A stretch of DNA of 64,000 bases from Phyto melanocephala. Taxonomy: Eukaryota > Arthropoda > Insecta > Diptera > Rhinophoridae. Positions 11,896 to 22,809 of the stretch are shown one piece after another. The notes under the pieces are model-generated. The model saw nothing but the letters and a program-made list of their open reading frames with translations. It ran no database searches and was not told the DNA's origin. The translations under genes were made by a program, and so were the position numbers. Every line of letters begins with the position of its first letter. The stretch's first letter is position 1. The stretch spans positions 113,085,833 through 113,149,832 of the forward strand of contig OW799233.1 of the NCBI GenBank assembly GCA_941918925.1. The letters are read 5' to 3'.

Positions 11896-13740
11896 GTATA
11901 CTTGTGTTATCATTCGCATAAAAATTCTATTAAACCTTAAAGGTTTCCTTTAATTCGCCAATATCATCATCAATAGACCCTAATTTTAAATGTAAAAAAC
12001 CCACTGCCCTAATTTAGTATCTCTAACTTTTTGTGTTTGGGCTGCACGATGATAAGTTAGTCATTTATTCATTCCCTTACCTCTTTTATTTGTACAGATA
12101 AATTGTCTTTTGAGTTAAATTTTACAGCAAAAATATTTTGGCAAACATGCATGTTTATTTTTAGCTGGATTTTGACATTTTGCGAACATTCCATTTGCCT
12201 TGATGCCTGTATTCTACTGTTGTTTACATTGTTTACATCGTCGATTTATAATAAACTTTTTAAAATTAAATTAATAAACTTTTGATTATTGTTTTTCAAA
12301 ACTATTAATTGTTTAATTCATTAAACAGATTTATTGCAAACATGAACAAAAGCCCAGATTATTTAACTGTACTAACAATACATTATAGTTTTCTTATATA
12401 AATTTTCAACGCTACAATCGCATTAATGACAATATAAGGAAAAGTGAAAAATTAGGAATAATAGCGCAAATAATATGAATATTAAAACTATAATAGTTTT
12501 CAACTTATTGCGTTCCAAAGGCTTTGTGTTCAACCTTTGTAATGTAAGCCCTTTACTACAATCATACCACTCACTTTTCATTAAAAATTTTCAATATAAA
12601 TTAAATGAATTCTAATTGTAGTTGCTTGAAATTAAAAAAAAAAAAAGTAAAAATATTAATAATAATAGAAAATCAAAATAATAATATCTCAATTGAAAGT
12701 AGAATATTTAAACAATTATTGTGTGTTAATTATGAAAATAATTATTTAAATTCATAGCAGAGATTATAGGTTATAATTAATCTGTTTTTTTTTCAATACA
12801 CTCAAGTATTATACAAGCATTGAAAAAAAAAACAAACAAAAATAACACAAGAAAATTATATCAAATTACTAGCATATTAAAAAAAAATACTTACTCTATG
12901 TAATTATAGTTATGTCAATAACACAACCAGTTTTTACCGTCTGGTTTATTTTTTTTTTTTCTATTAAAAATTTACTACTTATTGTACGAAAAGATTTTAA
13001 ATTTAAAACAGGTATTTATTAGACATAAGGTTTTTGAAAAAAGCTAAACAATACAAAAAATATTTTCAGAACATATTCTAAAATACATAAATATTAATTC
13101 GAATAGTAAAATAATAACATAAAACTGTTTAAGTTTTATGTGTAGCAAAATTGTCAAACATACCAAGACATTTTAAATAAATTTAAAATTGAATCTAAGA
13201 TAATATTCTGTAGTTATTTTTAAATCACCAAATAACAGTTGTGGTACAAGACATTTTTTCTTTATTTAAAACAAAAAATTCTAATAGCATTTGACTTTTA
13301 TTTGATTGGTTTATAAAAAGCAGTGAATTATAAGTTTATACAATTTATAGATCGTTGCAAAATTCAGTATAAAAAGCAAGCTAAAATATTGATTTTAAAA
13401 AATCACATTTACTCTCATTTAATTGAATCAGAGATATCACGTTGATAAAGCGAAATGCGACATAACAGGTTTTATAAGGAAAACTTAACCCTTATGTGAT
13501 TGAGGGGTGTCCATTTTATTTGCAAGTGAAAAGTAGTTTAAACAATGTATGTTGTATACATGTGCGATCGCTGTGTGTTCGTTCAAATTAATATTTTCCT
13601 GTAGCTAAATGGTTAACTAGTAACGTTTTGAACCAGCCTCATAACTAGTTGTAATGAGACCTAAATCTCACATGCATGAAAAATAAACAAATTATTTTAT
13701 TTTTCAAGCAAAAACGGTTATAATATCAATTTGAAATAAA
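11896..13740. other. AT-rich sequence without a recognised feature
   Basis: Nothing beyond AT-rich DNA. A 60-codon ORF at 12103-12285 is hydrophobic and Phe/Leu-rich, as expected by chance here. The block at 13480-13700 is somewhat GC-richer (AGGGGTGTCCATTTTATTTG, GCGATCGC) but has no clear identity. Confidence 0.45.
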
Positions 13741-13742
13741 TG

Positions 13743-13812
13743 TGCACTGGTGTAGTAGTTAGACCGTGAGACTTTAAAACCAAGAGTCCCTGGTTCGAAT
13801 ACCGACGAAAAC
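13743..13812 (+). repeat. tRNA-derived SINE head
   Basis: This stretch has a tRNA-like layout: GGTGTAGTAGTTAGACC in the A-box region, an anticodon-arm-like GAGACTTTAAAACC, and an exact B box GGTTCGAATAC. The acceptor ends do not pair, so it is not a working tRNA. The body after it (to about 13930) is unlike the other SINEs here, and no 3' tail or target duplication was found. Confidence 0.5.
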
Positions 13813-13992
13813 AAGAAAAATTTCATAGCGTTTGATGCTTAAAAAATTGTTGTGTAAAACGCATATAAAATTTTTTTAGTGCGCAATAACTACTATTTAA
13901 ACTAGTTAAAAACTATATACAAATGACCCAGTTGTTGGGGTCCTCTGTTAAAATCGATAGAATGATATATAAAAAAATAAAAAAAAATATAA

Positions 13993-14756
13993 AACAAGTA
14001 AGAGTGCTATATTCGGCCGTGCCGAATCTTATACACCCTTCACAATGTGTAGTCATGCAATAACAATTGTTTGTATCACCATTCATCTCATATAAAATAC
14101 GTACATATGATCATGTAAAAAACATACATACATAAGTATATAAAAACATCCCATTGCAGAATTATAATTTGAGTTTACTTATGTTTCGAAAAAAAAAAAA
14201 TTACAAAAAAAATATATTAAAAACAAAAAAAAAAACAATAAAAAAATTACAAAAAAAATAAAAAAATTTTTTTAAAAAATTAAAAAAAAAATATAAAAAA
14301 AAATATAAAAAAAAATAATAAAAATATAAATAATATATAAAATAAAAAAATTAAATAAAATAAAATTTTTTTTGTCTCAGCTGGGATTCGATGCGTTTAC
14401 TCTAACCAGTATGTATGTTGTTGTTGTAATTGTGAAAAAAAAACGAGGTGGTCGTGGTTTTTTGCTTATATCTCAGAAAGTTATAGGGCGATTGTGCTGA
14501 ATTTCAATAGCGATTCATTCCCGGATATTTCCAAAAAATTGATACCATACTCAGATCTGAAGAACATATAGTTGCTTCTTAAAGTTGATTTCAACGAACA
14601 CACGGACAGCCGGTCAGGGCTTACTCGACTCCTCTATTCATAAGCTTTCAGAAAATACATACTTTATGGTGTCGGAAATGAAAAATGTAGAAATTACAAA
14701 CGGAATGACAAAGCTATATATACCCTTGTGCACCACTGGTGAAGGGTATAAAAAGG
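13993..14756 (+). repeat. mini-me-like repeat, full copy
   Basis: Same order of blocks as 9067-9938: ACAAGTAAGAGTGCTATATT, A/T-only tract (14180-14370), CTCAGCTGGGATTCGATGC, GTATGTTGTTGTTG, ACACACGGACAGCCGG, core ATACTTTATGGTGTCGG, and end TGGTGAAGGGTATAAA. The 3' half differs from 9067 in detail (CACCACTGGTGAAGG instead of CACTGTGTGAAGG), which defines a second subfamily shared with 42240-42703. Confidence 0.8.
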
Positions 14757-15121
14757 GACTAGTCCGAAGTTAGAAGGAACTAGTATAATTCTTACCGCAT
14801 ACTAGTTATTTCATCTGCAGGATTATTTTCACTTTTTTGCTATACAATATTCTCATAAAACGTTGTTTATGACATAAAAATTCAATGTTCACTGCTTGTC
14901 ATGTTAATACTTCAAATAAGAGAATCAATAAAATAAAACTACTTAAAAAAAATCACAATTATTTTGTATTACAGGCGCGGATCCAGCTTAAGCTTTTGGG
15001 GGGGAAGTATAAGTGAAACAAAAGGTTTGAATAGTTCAATCAAAATAAATATTTATTAAGCAACAACGAAAAAAAATAAAAAGTTTTCTGACAAAAAGTT
15101 TAATAAAAACACTTATGTATA

Positions 15122-16429
15122 TTATTTAAGTAATTTGTGGTTTCCTGTTACAGCAAAATTATTATTAAGCACAAATTTTGAATCAACTTTGATTTGGTTG
15201 TGAACATGTAACAGCCTGTCCTCTGTCATGGTTGATCTCAGCCACGTTTTAATGCGACGAAGCATTACTTACCGGCATTGAAACAAAAATGGTAAATATA
15301 TTTCTTAAATTTGAATAAATATCTGGGTCACACATAACTAAAACATATATTAAATTTTCTGGAAGTTCTTGACAGATCTTACATTTCTGCTGCGAATGCA
15401 AAAGTTCAGCTTCAAGTTTAGATATTAGTAGTTTTTTATCTGTTTCTTCGTACTTAAACAAATCGTCTACAAGCAGTGGAATTAAGTTGGTTAAGTCTAA
15501 TAAATAATGTTTAATGCTTTTTGGCATTAAACAGAATGTTATATAAATTAAGAACGGGATGTTAAATAAATTAATAACGTCTTTTGAAAAGCGAATTTTT
15601 AAGTCCTAGAGAAAAGAATCAATAAGGGAGATGTATGCCTCTATGCGGTAGTACTCTTCTACATCTTTAATTGAATGATTTCGTTGAAATATTGGCTTTT
15701 CAACTGGAATTTCAATATCAAAGCAAATTTTCTGTGTTTCTACAAAAATTATTTTAAATTCTTTTTTTGTTCAAGACACATTATTAAATTGTGTATGAGA
15801 TCTGAACTTCTTTTTAAATCTATGTCCTGTTTTTGTAGCTTTACACTAAGCGTTTGTGTGAGATTAAGTATATCACTTAGAATATGTCTGTTGCTTGCAG
15901 CTAAAAGGGCTAATGTCACTTTTTTGCTCTTTCGAGTAATTCATTGCATTAGATTTGTTTTCTCGTTCTATTTCATTATGGTAAAACAGCTAAAGACATA
16001 CTTAACCCAGAACAGCTTCATAAATAAAATGCTGGCCAATGTCACTATGAAGGCACCAATAAAAGTTAAAGTTCAATTCGAATTTTCCAAAAAGTCAAAT
16101 ATTTTGACATTGGCCCTTTTAGCTCCAAGCCACAGATATAATCCACACAAAATTTCGTATGTGCTTAATGAATTTCTTAGTAATATAGCTTTTGAAGATG
16201 TATCCCTGTTTTTCCATTTGGATATCTTTATCAGAGCCTCTATTATATTTTCTATATTCACTTTTAGTTGTAAAATAAAATCATGACGATCAACCCATCT
16301 CGTTTCGCACAATTGTGTCACTTTGGCTTCTAAGTACTTTGCCAAAACCGCATTTCGCTTAGAAAGAAGACTTTTAAAAAATCTTGTCGTTTCTTTAACA
16401 AACGATACAACTTTTTGTATAATTGGCAC
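15122..16429 (-). pseudogene. hAT transposase fossil (DUF4371/ZMYM1-like) with hATC end
   Basis: Transposase remnant of the hAT element around it. Minus-strand blocks in order: CETRWVDRHDFILQ (family 'LCETRWVERHD'), IIEALIKISKW, STYEILCGLYLW, then the MITE. After the MITE come HILSDILNLTQTLSVKLQ, QDIDL, VEEYYRIEAYISLIDSFL and SKDVINLFN. The C-terminal dimerisation (hATC) block is next: LYVLVMCDPDIYSNLRNIF, VSMPVSNAS, then in another frame RRIKTWLRSTMTEDRL, ending at a stop at 15122-15124. The break between PVSNAS and RRIKTWLR lacks the usual 'ERSFS' residues, a short deletion with frameshift. Several stops occur. The N-terminal zinc finger and first catalytic acidic residue are not present. 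Confidence 0.8.
15888..16135. mobile_element. 248-bp MITE inside the hAT transposase
   Basis: The ends are inverted: CTGTTGCTTGCAGCTAAAAG...CTTTTAGCTCCAAGCCACAG, imperfect on the left. It is about 90% identical by eye to 39100-39346, where the 31-bp ends match perfectly. It splits the hAT reading frame between STYEILCGLYLW and HILSDILN, proving it is younger than that element. Flanking tetramers ATGT/ATAT may be a decayed 4-bp target duplication. It has no coding capacity. Confidence 0.85.
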
Positions 16430-16643
16430 CTTGTTTCTTTAAGAAATCGAGTTGTTAAGTTTGTAGGAATAGCAAAACAAAAACAAATGTCGAAACGTTT
16501 ATTTATCAAATAAGTACCTAAATAATCAATTTTATATTTTAACCATTATGAAATATACCTTACAAACAAACAAGGTCCGCGCTTGTGTATTAAGACTATT
16601 AGATAAGAAATAATATGAATTAAATTAATGAACATTTATGATA

Positions 16644-16712
16644 GTGTCCCGGTGTACTAGCCTGTCAGTATGGGGGGATTGCAGGTTCAATTTCTACCAG
16701 TAGCATTCTCGA
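16644..16712 (+). repeat. tRNA-derived SINE head
   Basis: TGTCCCGGTGTACTAGCC followed by GTCAGTATGGGGGGATTGCA and B box GGTTCAATTTC parallels the SINE at 21019 (CCCCGGTGAACTAG, TTTGGGGGTTGCG, GGTTCGATTCC). The body after the head is different and ends unclearly near 16830. Confidence 0.5.
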
Positions 16713-16959
16713 ATACTTGCAATTTTGTGTAAATGTTTCTCTAGATAGAGTATAAAATTTCTCTAAGTACTAAAAGGTTAGACCAACACTCATATTAATT
16801 AGTTTTAAAAAAATTTATATTTACTCTCACACTGTTTGTAGTGTGTGTTTTATTTGCAGTCGTGTTGTGTATGTGAATATGGAATGCCCCTGAGGGTATA
16901 GTGTGATTATCTATGCTTTAAAGTCTTTATTACAGTAAAAAAGAAATCGTTAAACCTTG

Positions 16960-17520
16960 TCTCAGGTTGAATTAATACAGGGGCCGAATTACGGCATTCG
17001 ATATCGATCGAAAATAATAGAATTCTTATTAGAATCCAATATAAAATGCAAGGAAAGCCTTCACGTTGGATTGAAATTTCGATCGATATCGAATGCCGTA
17101 ATTCGGCCCTAGGTGAAATTATCAGCCCAGCTGATGGGGAAACATAATGGCAAAATTTATTGAATTTGCTTTGATTTCGTTGATAAATGCAGGAATAGAA
17201 AATGAGAGTTTGGTTTCGGTATTAAACAATTCACTTTTTCTAAAAAAATAAATGTATTAAAATGTATGTGTTCGTGCTCTTGCAACATTTATAATGTGTT
17301 GTACAAACATATATGTATACTATTTTTAAAAAAAATTTTTTTAAACTAAACATATCATAACATTTTTACCATTCCTGATATACGAATTGGCCTTGACAAA
17401 AAACATTCCCTAAAAGGTTGTTTTGTTGTATCAATTCGCCGTTGCATATAAGCACATCAATGAATATGCCTTGGGTCGTCTGTATTAATTCGCCTTGAAT
17501 AACAAATATTTTGTTGAAGA
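16960..17520 (+). repeat. copy of the GAATTCGCCTTG repeat family
   Basis: It shares with the 22.8-23.9 kb cluster the phrases GTGAAATTATCAGCCCAGCT (inverted there), AATATGCCTTG, AATTCGCCTTGAA and an inner pair of inverted ends GCAGGAATAGAAAA / TTTTACCATTCCTG (17189-17377). A separate MITE (16981-17109) interrupts its left part. No ORF is present. The inner ends resemble short hAT termini, but I could not confirm an 8-bp duplication. Confidence 0.5.
16981..17109. mobile_element. 129-bp MITE with perfect 32-bp inverted repeats
   Basis: The left arm (16981-17012) begins GGGCCGAATTACGGCATTCG and continues through ATATCGATCGAA. The right arm (17078-17109) is its exact reverse complement. The 65-base interior has no ORF. 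Comparison with other copies of the surrounding repeat (TACAGGTGAAATTAT expected, TACAG|MITE|TAGGTGAAATTAT seen) shows a clean insertion with only about 2 bp (AG) duplicated. Perfect arms imply recent insertion or strong hairpin conservation. Confidence 0.85.
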
Positions 17521-17559
17521 GATTTAACTTTCGTTAACAAATTATTCTCTTAAAATATT

Positions 17560-20240
17560 CTTTGAATTAAATAAAATTTTTTTAGTTATAAAGATGTTCA
17601 GAAAATAATATTTTTTTTTAAAAATGGTTAAATGCTTCGATATTTTTTTCCAAAGCATACGATAAGCAGATAGACAACAAAAGTTGAAATAATATATTTT
17701 CTTTAAATTTTACTATAAAAACATTTTATTCTTTGTAGTTTTTCTCTTTTCTAGCAATTTGATATTTAAAACGTGTCTGCAAACAAAAAAAAAAATAATT
17801 TAATTAAGACGAAATCAAAAAAACCGAAATCAGCATATCTTTTCATATTTCTTTTTTAATTTTATTATTTTGATTTTTAGACAGAAAACGTGTCAAACGT
17901 AAAAAAAAAATATTTAATTTTAATTTAAAGAAAAAGTATGTTTTAATAAAAAAATATTGTAACTTTAACTAATACAGAAAACATACCAACATATATAGAG
18001 ACTACCAAAATCTTCTTATATGCATAAATGTGTGTATGTAGATTTTCTTGAATAATTCAAGCATATTCAGTAAAATTGAACAAAGGCACAATATTCAACA
18101 AATTGAGTAGTATGCTTCCAACCACATTATTCCTTCTTTCCCGAAGGAAATTGTAATTTTATATGTTTTGTTTCCAATACACATTTTATTTTTCTGAAAA
18201 ACTACATATAAAAAATTATATTGTTGTTTGTGTATTTCAATTTTTTCCCAAGATATATTAACTTAAAAGGTTGTATCAAAAGCTCTCTATACCTAAATAA
18301 TGGATAAAAATATCTTCAAAAGGCAATTATTGGAAATTTTCTTAATGAAGAAATTTTCCATAGAAAAATATTAAAAAAATTTAAATAAATTTTTTAAAAC
18401 AATAATTTTAAACTTCTAATAAAAGAAAACGAAAAACAAACTCTTAACATATTTTTTTAAGCAATAATAAGGAAATTATTAGCCGTGAATTTTTGGGGCC
18501 AAAAGGTGAGAGATTTGTTGCCTTAATGATGATTAACTCAATGGCAAGAACAGATTAATAATTTTTTTATTTAATTACTGCAATTTTGTCAAATTAGAGG
18601 TTTATAAGTTTAATATCTAGTAATAACTTATATATTTAGCTTTGCTTGTATTAAAAATTATTTACTTACGTCAAGTAAAACAAATAAAACACAATTACGA
18701 TTCAGTAACATTTCAAAGTATTGTAGTATTGAAAGTTATTTACAAAACACTAAATACATTTTCGAACTTATTAAGCACATGTTTACCCCACAGCTATTAA
18801 ACATTTATAGAATTAATGAGTAAAAAATTTAGGAAAGGCATTTTTCAAGTATTACGAATATCAGACAGGTTTTCTATTTAATTTGTTTAAGATTATAATT
18901 AACATTTTAAGTTGACATGCTCTGGAATTTGATAAAGCAGTATTTATAAACAAACATAATTATTATTTTTTTTTTTTTATTTGAAAATAAAAATAATACC
19001 GATGTTATTCGTAGAAACAAAATATATTAACTTTTCCAATAACAAAGGGTGATTAATCTCTGACTCTCTCGCTTGTAATCAACATTCATTTGTAAGAACT
19101 AAATTATTTTTTACTTTCTACATAATTTGTTAAAAAGACTAAGATCACAAGCCATTGACATTTGGCTTAAAATGCTCATTTTGTAGCTGTAGAATAATTA
19201 AGACTAAAATCTACTTTATGTTAAGATTTGCTTTTTAATTTTTTCCTCCACATTTTTGCTTAATAATTACACTTATGAATGTGATTGTTTGGACTTTACA
19301 CTTTGAAAAAATAAATTAAACATATATTTACAAATAGCAAAATAATAAGATAAATAAATTCAAAGTGCATATCAGAATTTCTCAATTATTTTTATAAGCA
19401 TTAGAACAAGGAAATATTTTTTTTTACTTTATTTTAATTAATTAACTTTTTTAATTAAAAAAAAAAGTTCTTTTCAAAATTCTAGCCTTACTTTTTTTTT
19501 TTAAATTTTCTACAATTTCCTTTTATATTGATAAAAAAAAATCACCCTTTTTAATAAATTTTCTTTTGTCTTTTGATTGGTTCTTTACAAAGTCTTCTTC
19601 TTTACATGAAAAACTTTTTGTTTTATTTCCAATAAAAATTTTGCATTTTGGTTGGACCACTCTATATAAAGTCTCAGGTCTATGCGGATAAATAAGAAAA
19701 TATAAAGCACCTAGAAGAGTATATTCGACACATTTGTATCAAAATTAAACCTGATTTACTGTGAAAGATGTGTAAAAATTTATCTTACGCCATGTTAAAC
19801 AACTTGCCTAATAAAGAAAAATTACTTTAAAAAAATCCCATTGCAGGAGGGAGGGATCGGTAGTCTTGAAATCACTAAAGGTCTTGTCAGAAAAAACTTC
19901 GTCGCTTTGCGTGACATTTCTAACTTTGACAGAAAAGCGCGAGGTGTATGTTACAATGAAAACTTTGACAACACTTACGCATTGCTTGTTTACCCATAAC
20001 GTTTGCAAGTATGGATTGTCAAAGCATGCAAAAGATGAGAGTTTGTTAACTTTAAGCTTCGCGCTGCGTTGCAAGTGCTTTATGTGACATGTTTCATATA
20101 AGAACGGCTATTTCATCTTAAATGTTAAAGCGAATTTCTAACGCAACGCGAAGCAAAAGTTCTATCTGGCATGGCCTTAAGAACCCAAGACGATCAACCC
20201 GAAATTATAGTAGTCTGCTTCAATATTCCTTCTGTATACA
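17560..20240. other. about 2.7 kb without a recognised feature
   Basis: AT-rich DNA with homopolymer runs. The ORF pair at 19808-20087 overlaps on both strands and has no recognisable domain. A GC-richer patch at 19840-20170 carries repeated TTTGACA/ACATTTC wording and may be an unidentified repeat. Confidence 0.45.
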
Positions 20241-20449
20241 TATACCCGAGTTTTCTTTATAGAGGTTTAGAACTTTTAGTTAGCAACACTTTTTAACTAG
20301 CATTTATTTTGTCATCTATCAAGTGATTTATGTTTAGTATGACTTGGCATTTAAACATAAATAGACTGACACATGAATAGTAGGGCGTAGATTCGGGGAG
20401 TAGACTCAAAACAAGATTGCCCTTGATCCTGATTTTCATTAGTTAATTT

Positions 20450-20990
20450 CGTTAAGCGATGAAGCTCACTTTTGTTTAAATGCATATGTCAATAAATAAA
20501 ACTGCCATATTTGGAGTGATGATAATCCTCAAATGTATGTTGAGATACCTTTACATTCAGAAAAACTAACTGTTTGGTGTGATTTTTGGTCTGTTGGAAT
20601 CATTGGTCCATACTTCATTAAAAACGATGCTGGTTAGAAGATTACCAGTTAATAGTGACCGCTATAGAGACATGATTACTGACTTTTTTGTTCAGCAATT
20701 AAGCAACAATGATATGCAGAAGCTGTGTTTTCAACAAAATGTCGCAAGATGTCACACAGCTTGTGCCACAGTTGTTTTATAGAAGGAGACGTTTGGTAAC
20801 CACATAGTTTTACGTTTTGGACCCATGAATTGGCCTCTAAGATCAACCGATTTAATACCGCTGTACTATTTTCTGTTGATATATTTATGTGAAGTCAACA
20901 GTCTACACCAATTAACCTAAAATGACTTAGAAGACCATATTCGAGACAAATGTTAGGAAAAGTCGTCGAAAATTTGACCACCAGATTAAA
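20450..20990 (+). pseudogene. mariner transposase fossil, second catalytic Asp lost
   Basis: Frame-shifted fragments of an IS630/Tc1/mariner-type transposase: LSDEAHFCLNAYVNK (first catalytic Asp kept), NCHIWSDDNPQM, LTVWCDFWSVGIIGPYF, then in a second frame PVNSDRYRDMITDFF and LCFQQNVARCHTA. The remainder is GNHIVLRFGPMNWPLRS. In active relatives the central block is QQDGATCHTA; here Asp is replaced by Asn, which removes the second catalytic residue. There are at least four stops and one frameshift. Short ORF 20579-20782 is only part of it. Confidence 0.8.
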
Positions 20991-21018
20991 CTAAGTCCAA
21001 GCCAACCGTAATGGACAT

Positions 21019-21232
21019 AGGATGCCCCGGTGAACTAGTTAGTAGTGTGCTGGTTTGGGGGTTGCGGGTTCGATTCCCGCAAAAGACTCTGGACTGGTCT
21101 GCTTCTCTTCTATTCTCTTTCTATTCTAACTATTCTATTCATATGGAGCGCATAATATGCTAATTGGGCATAAGTGTATACCTCTCGTGGGTTTGGGCTT
21201 TTAGTGCCCCTCCTTTTCAACCTAACCTAACC
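21019..21232 (+). mobile_element. tRNA-derived SINE with 10-bp target duplication
   Basis: The 214-bp insertion starts AGGATGCCCCGGTGAACTAG and has an exact B box GGTTCGATTCC. It continues through AGACTCTGGACTGGTCTGC and ends in a short tail of CCTAA repeats. TAATGGACAT flanks it on both sides (21009-21018 and 21233-21242), a perfect 10-bp target duplication as left by LINE machinery. A 5'-truncated relative lies at 57611-57750 (minus). Pol III transcription from the internal promoter is inferred from family knowledge. Confidence 0.9.
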
Positions 21233-21362
21233 TAATGGACATGTTCCAGAAACCATACATTAATTATAATGCCAGAATATTATCTTTCGAATAAAGTAAA
21301 TTTCATTTCAATTTAAAAAAGTCATCTTTGTTTTGTGGCATTTAAAAACAAAACACCCTTTT

Positions 21363-22800
21363 TATGAATATCCTTTTAAAGGAACAAACTTCCTCAAGAT
21401 ATTTTTATTAATTATCTGCCTATAAAAAATAAAGTTTAAAATCTTTTAAAATTAAGAAATGTATTTAAATTCATAAAAAAAATGTTTTGCTAACACTGTC
21501 CTATTCGTGTACAACTAAACGTAGTTTATAAGTTTATAAATATTTAAAAAGGTCACAGTTTAAATTAAATACTGTAGAAAAATTGTTCTCTAAGCAAAAT
21601 TGACTTTTTGATTACAGTGCAAAAAAAAAAATACAAAAATTGATATATTTTCTTTCTAAAATATTCCCATAACCATTATTGCCAGTATTTTTAGAGTTCA
21701 TTATTCCAAAAAACAAAATCAATAGCTAAGTTGCTAAGTTTAGTTACACAATTTCTTAAAAGATTCGAAAATCCATTTCGTATATTCAGCAAACAAAATT
21801 TATATATTTATTTATAATATTTCAAAAATAAAAAATAAATATGATTAAACATTCATACAGATTTATTTAGTTTAAGGTCATGCATGCTTTTGTTGATTTT
21901 TTTAATGGGTTTTGCAGATTATTTTGTTTTGTTTTTAATATTAAAATACTTTTTTTGGGTTTTGTTTTTCTTTTTTAGTTTTATGCAAAACTTGTTTGCA
22001 TTTATTAAAAAAATACTGAATAAATTATAATGTGATCTCGTTTAATGACAAAACATCTCATACAAGTGTGGCAAAATTTTTGTAAAATATGATTTTGAAT
22101 ATTTGTAAATACTGACTTTGAAATAAATTTTAAAGAGATATAAATTTTACAGAGGTTAAAAAAGAAGAATTATTTATCTATTATGTATTAATGTTAAAAG
22201 AGTTTACAACTCAATGCACATTAAAGTCGTTGCCATAATAAATGATTGTAATATTTTTTTAAACTCGATTTCCCAGTGTTTGAAATTCAAATTTAGTTCA
22301 ATAAATTTAAAAGTTTTAAAAGTTATTAAGGTTCATGTTAATGAGAATAAATAATACATTTCAATTTAAAAGAGGAGCTTTTTATTGAATATTTAAAAAA
22401 GAGTTCAATTTAAAAATTTTCTCAATTTAGTGGCTGGTGTGATTGAATAAGTGCTTTGTGTATGTATAAGCAGTAAATTTTAACGCTTATAACTTTTATA
22501 ATACTAAACTGCACTTTTTCTCTATTTTAACTTTAATTATACCAAATCTCAAACTCATTTGTAAGCGCAATGTGCTTAAAAAAGGACAAATTACAATACA
22601 ATTAAAAAATATATTCCAAATTAGTTAACCGGTCAAAGATGCAAAGACCATTTGCCTTTTGTAGTGTTAGAAATACGAGGGAATAACATCCAAACTGGCT
22701 GATTACTATGCTACTGTCTAGTTATTTAATGCAAATTTTGCTTCAAAATGTTTTTCAAATTTAATTATCAATTTATTCAAAAATTAGCACAAGACACATT
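21363..22800. other. AT-rich sequence without a recognised feature
   Basis: No ORF, terminus or repeat shared with other parts of the window was seen. Composition is strongly A+T with poly-A and poly-T runs. Confidence 0.45.
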
Positions 22801-22809
22801 TACAAGGTA

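Larger units (their letters stand above)
14972..16585 (-). mobile_element. hAT transposon, complete but decayed
   Basis: The left end CAGGCGCGGATCC (14972) matches inverted the right end GGTCCGCGCTTG (16574-16585). A 7-bp TGTATTA lies outside both ends (14965-14971 and 16586-16592), with one further mismatched base, close to the 8-bp duplication expected for hAT. A G-run (GGGGGGG) follows the left end, as in many hAT elements of the CAG-GCGGATCCAG type. The interior is the minus-strand transposase fossil, interrupted by a 248-bp MITE. At 1.6 kb it is shorter than autonomous members, so the N-terminal part is missing. Confidence 0.85.
20245..21362 (+). mobile_element. mariner-like element, decayed, carrying a SINE
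   Basis: The left end CCCGAGTTTTCTTTATAGAG preceded by TA resembles the end CCGGGTGTTTGTATAGAG at 32007. The right end AAACAAAACACCCTT is its approximate complement. Non-coding leader wording (TTGTCATCTATCAAGTGATT) is also shared with 32007. A 214-bp SINE sits near the 3' end of the coding part. Confidence 0.7.

Noticed and set aside
13743..13812. A functional tRNA gene
   Set aside because: The B box is good, but the acceptor stem does not pair and the anticodon arm is distorted; it fits a tRNA-derived SINE better.
15675..16286. 203-codon plus-strand ORF
   Set aside because: It runs antisense through the hAT transposase fossil and the nested MITE; the minus-strand reading explains the sequence.
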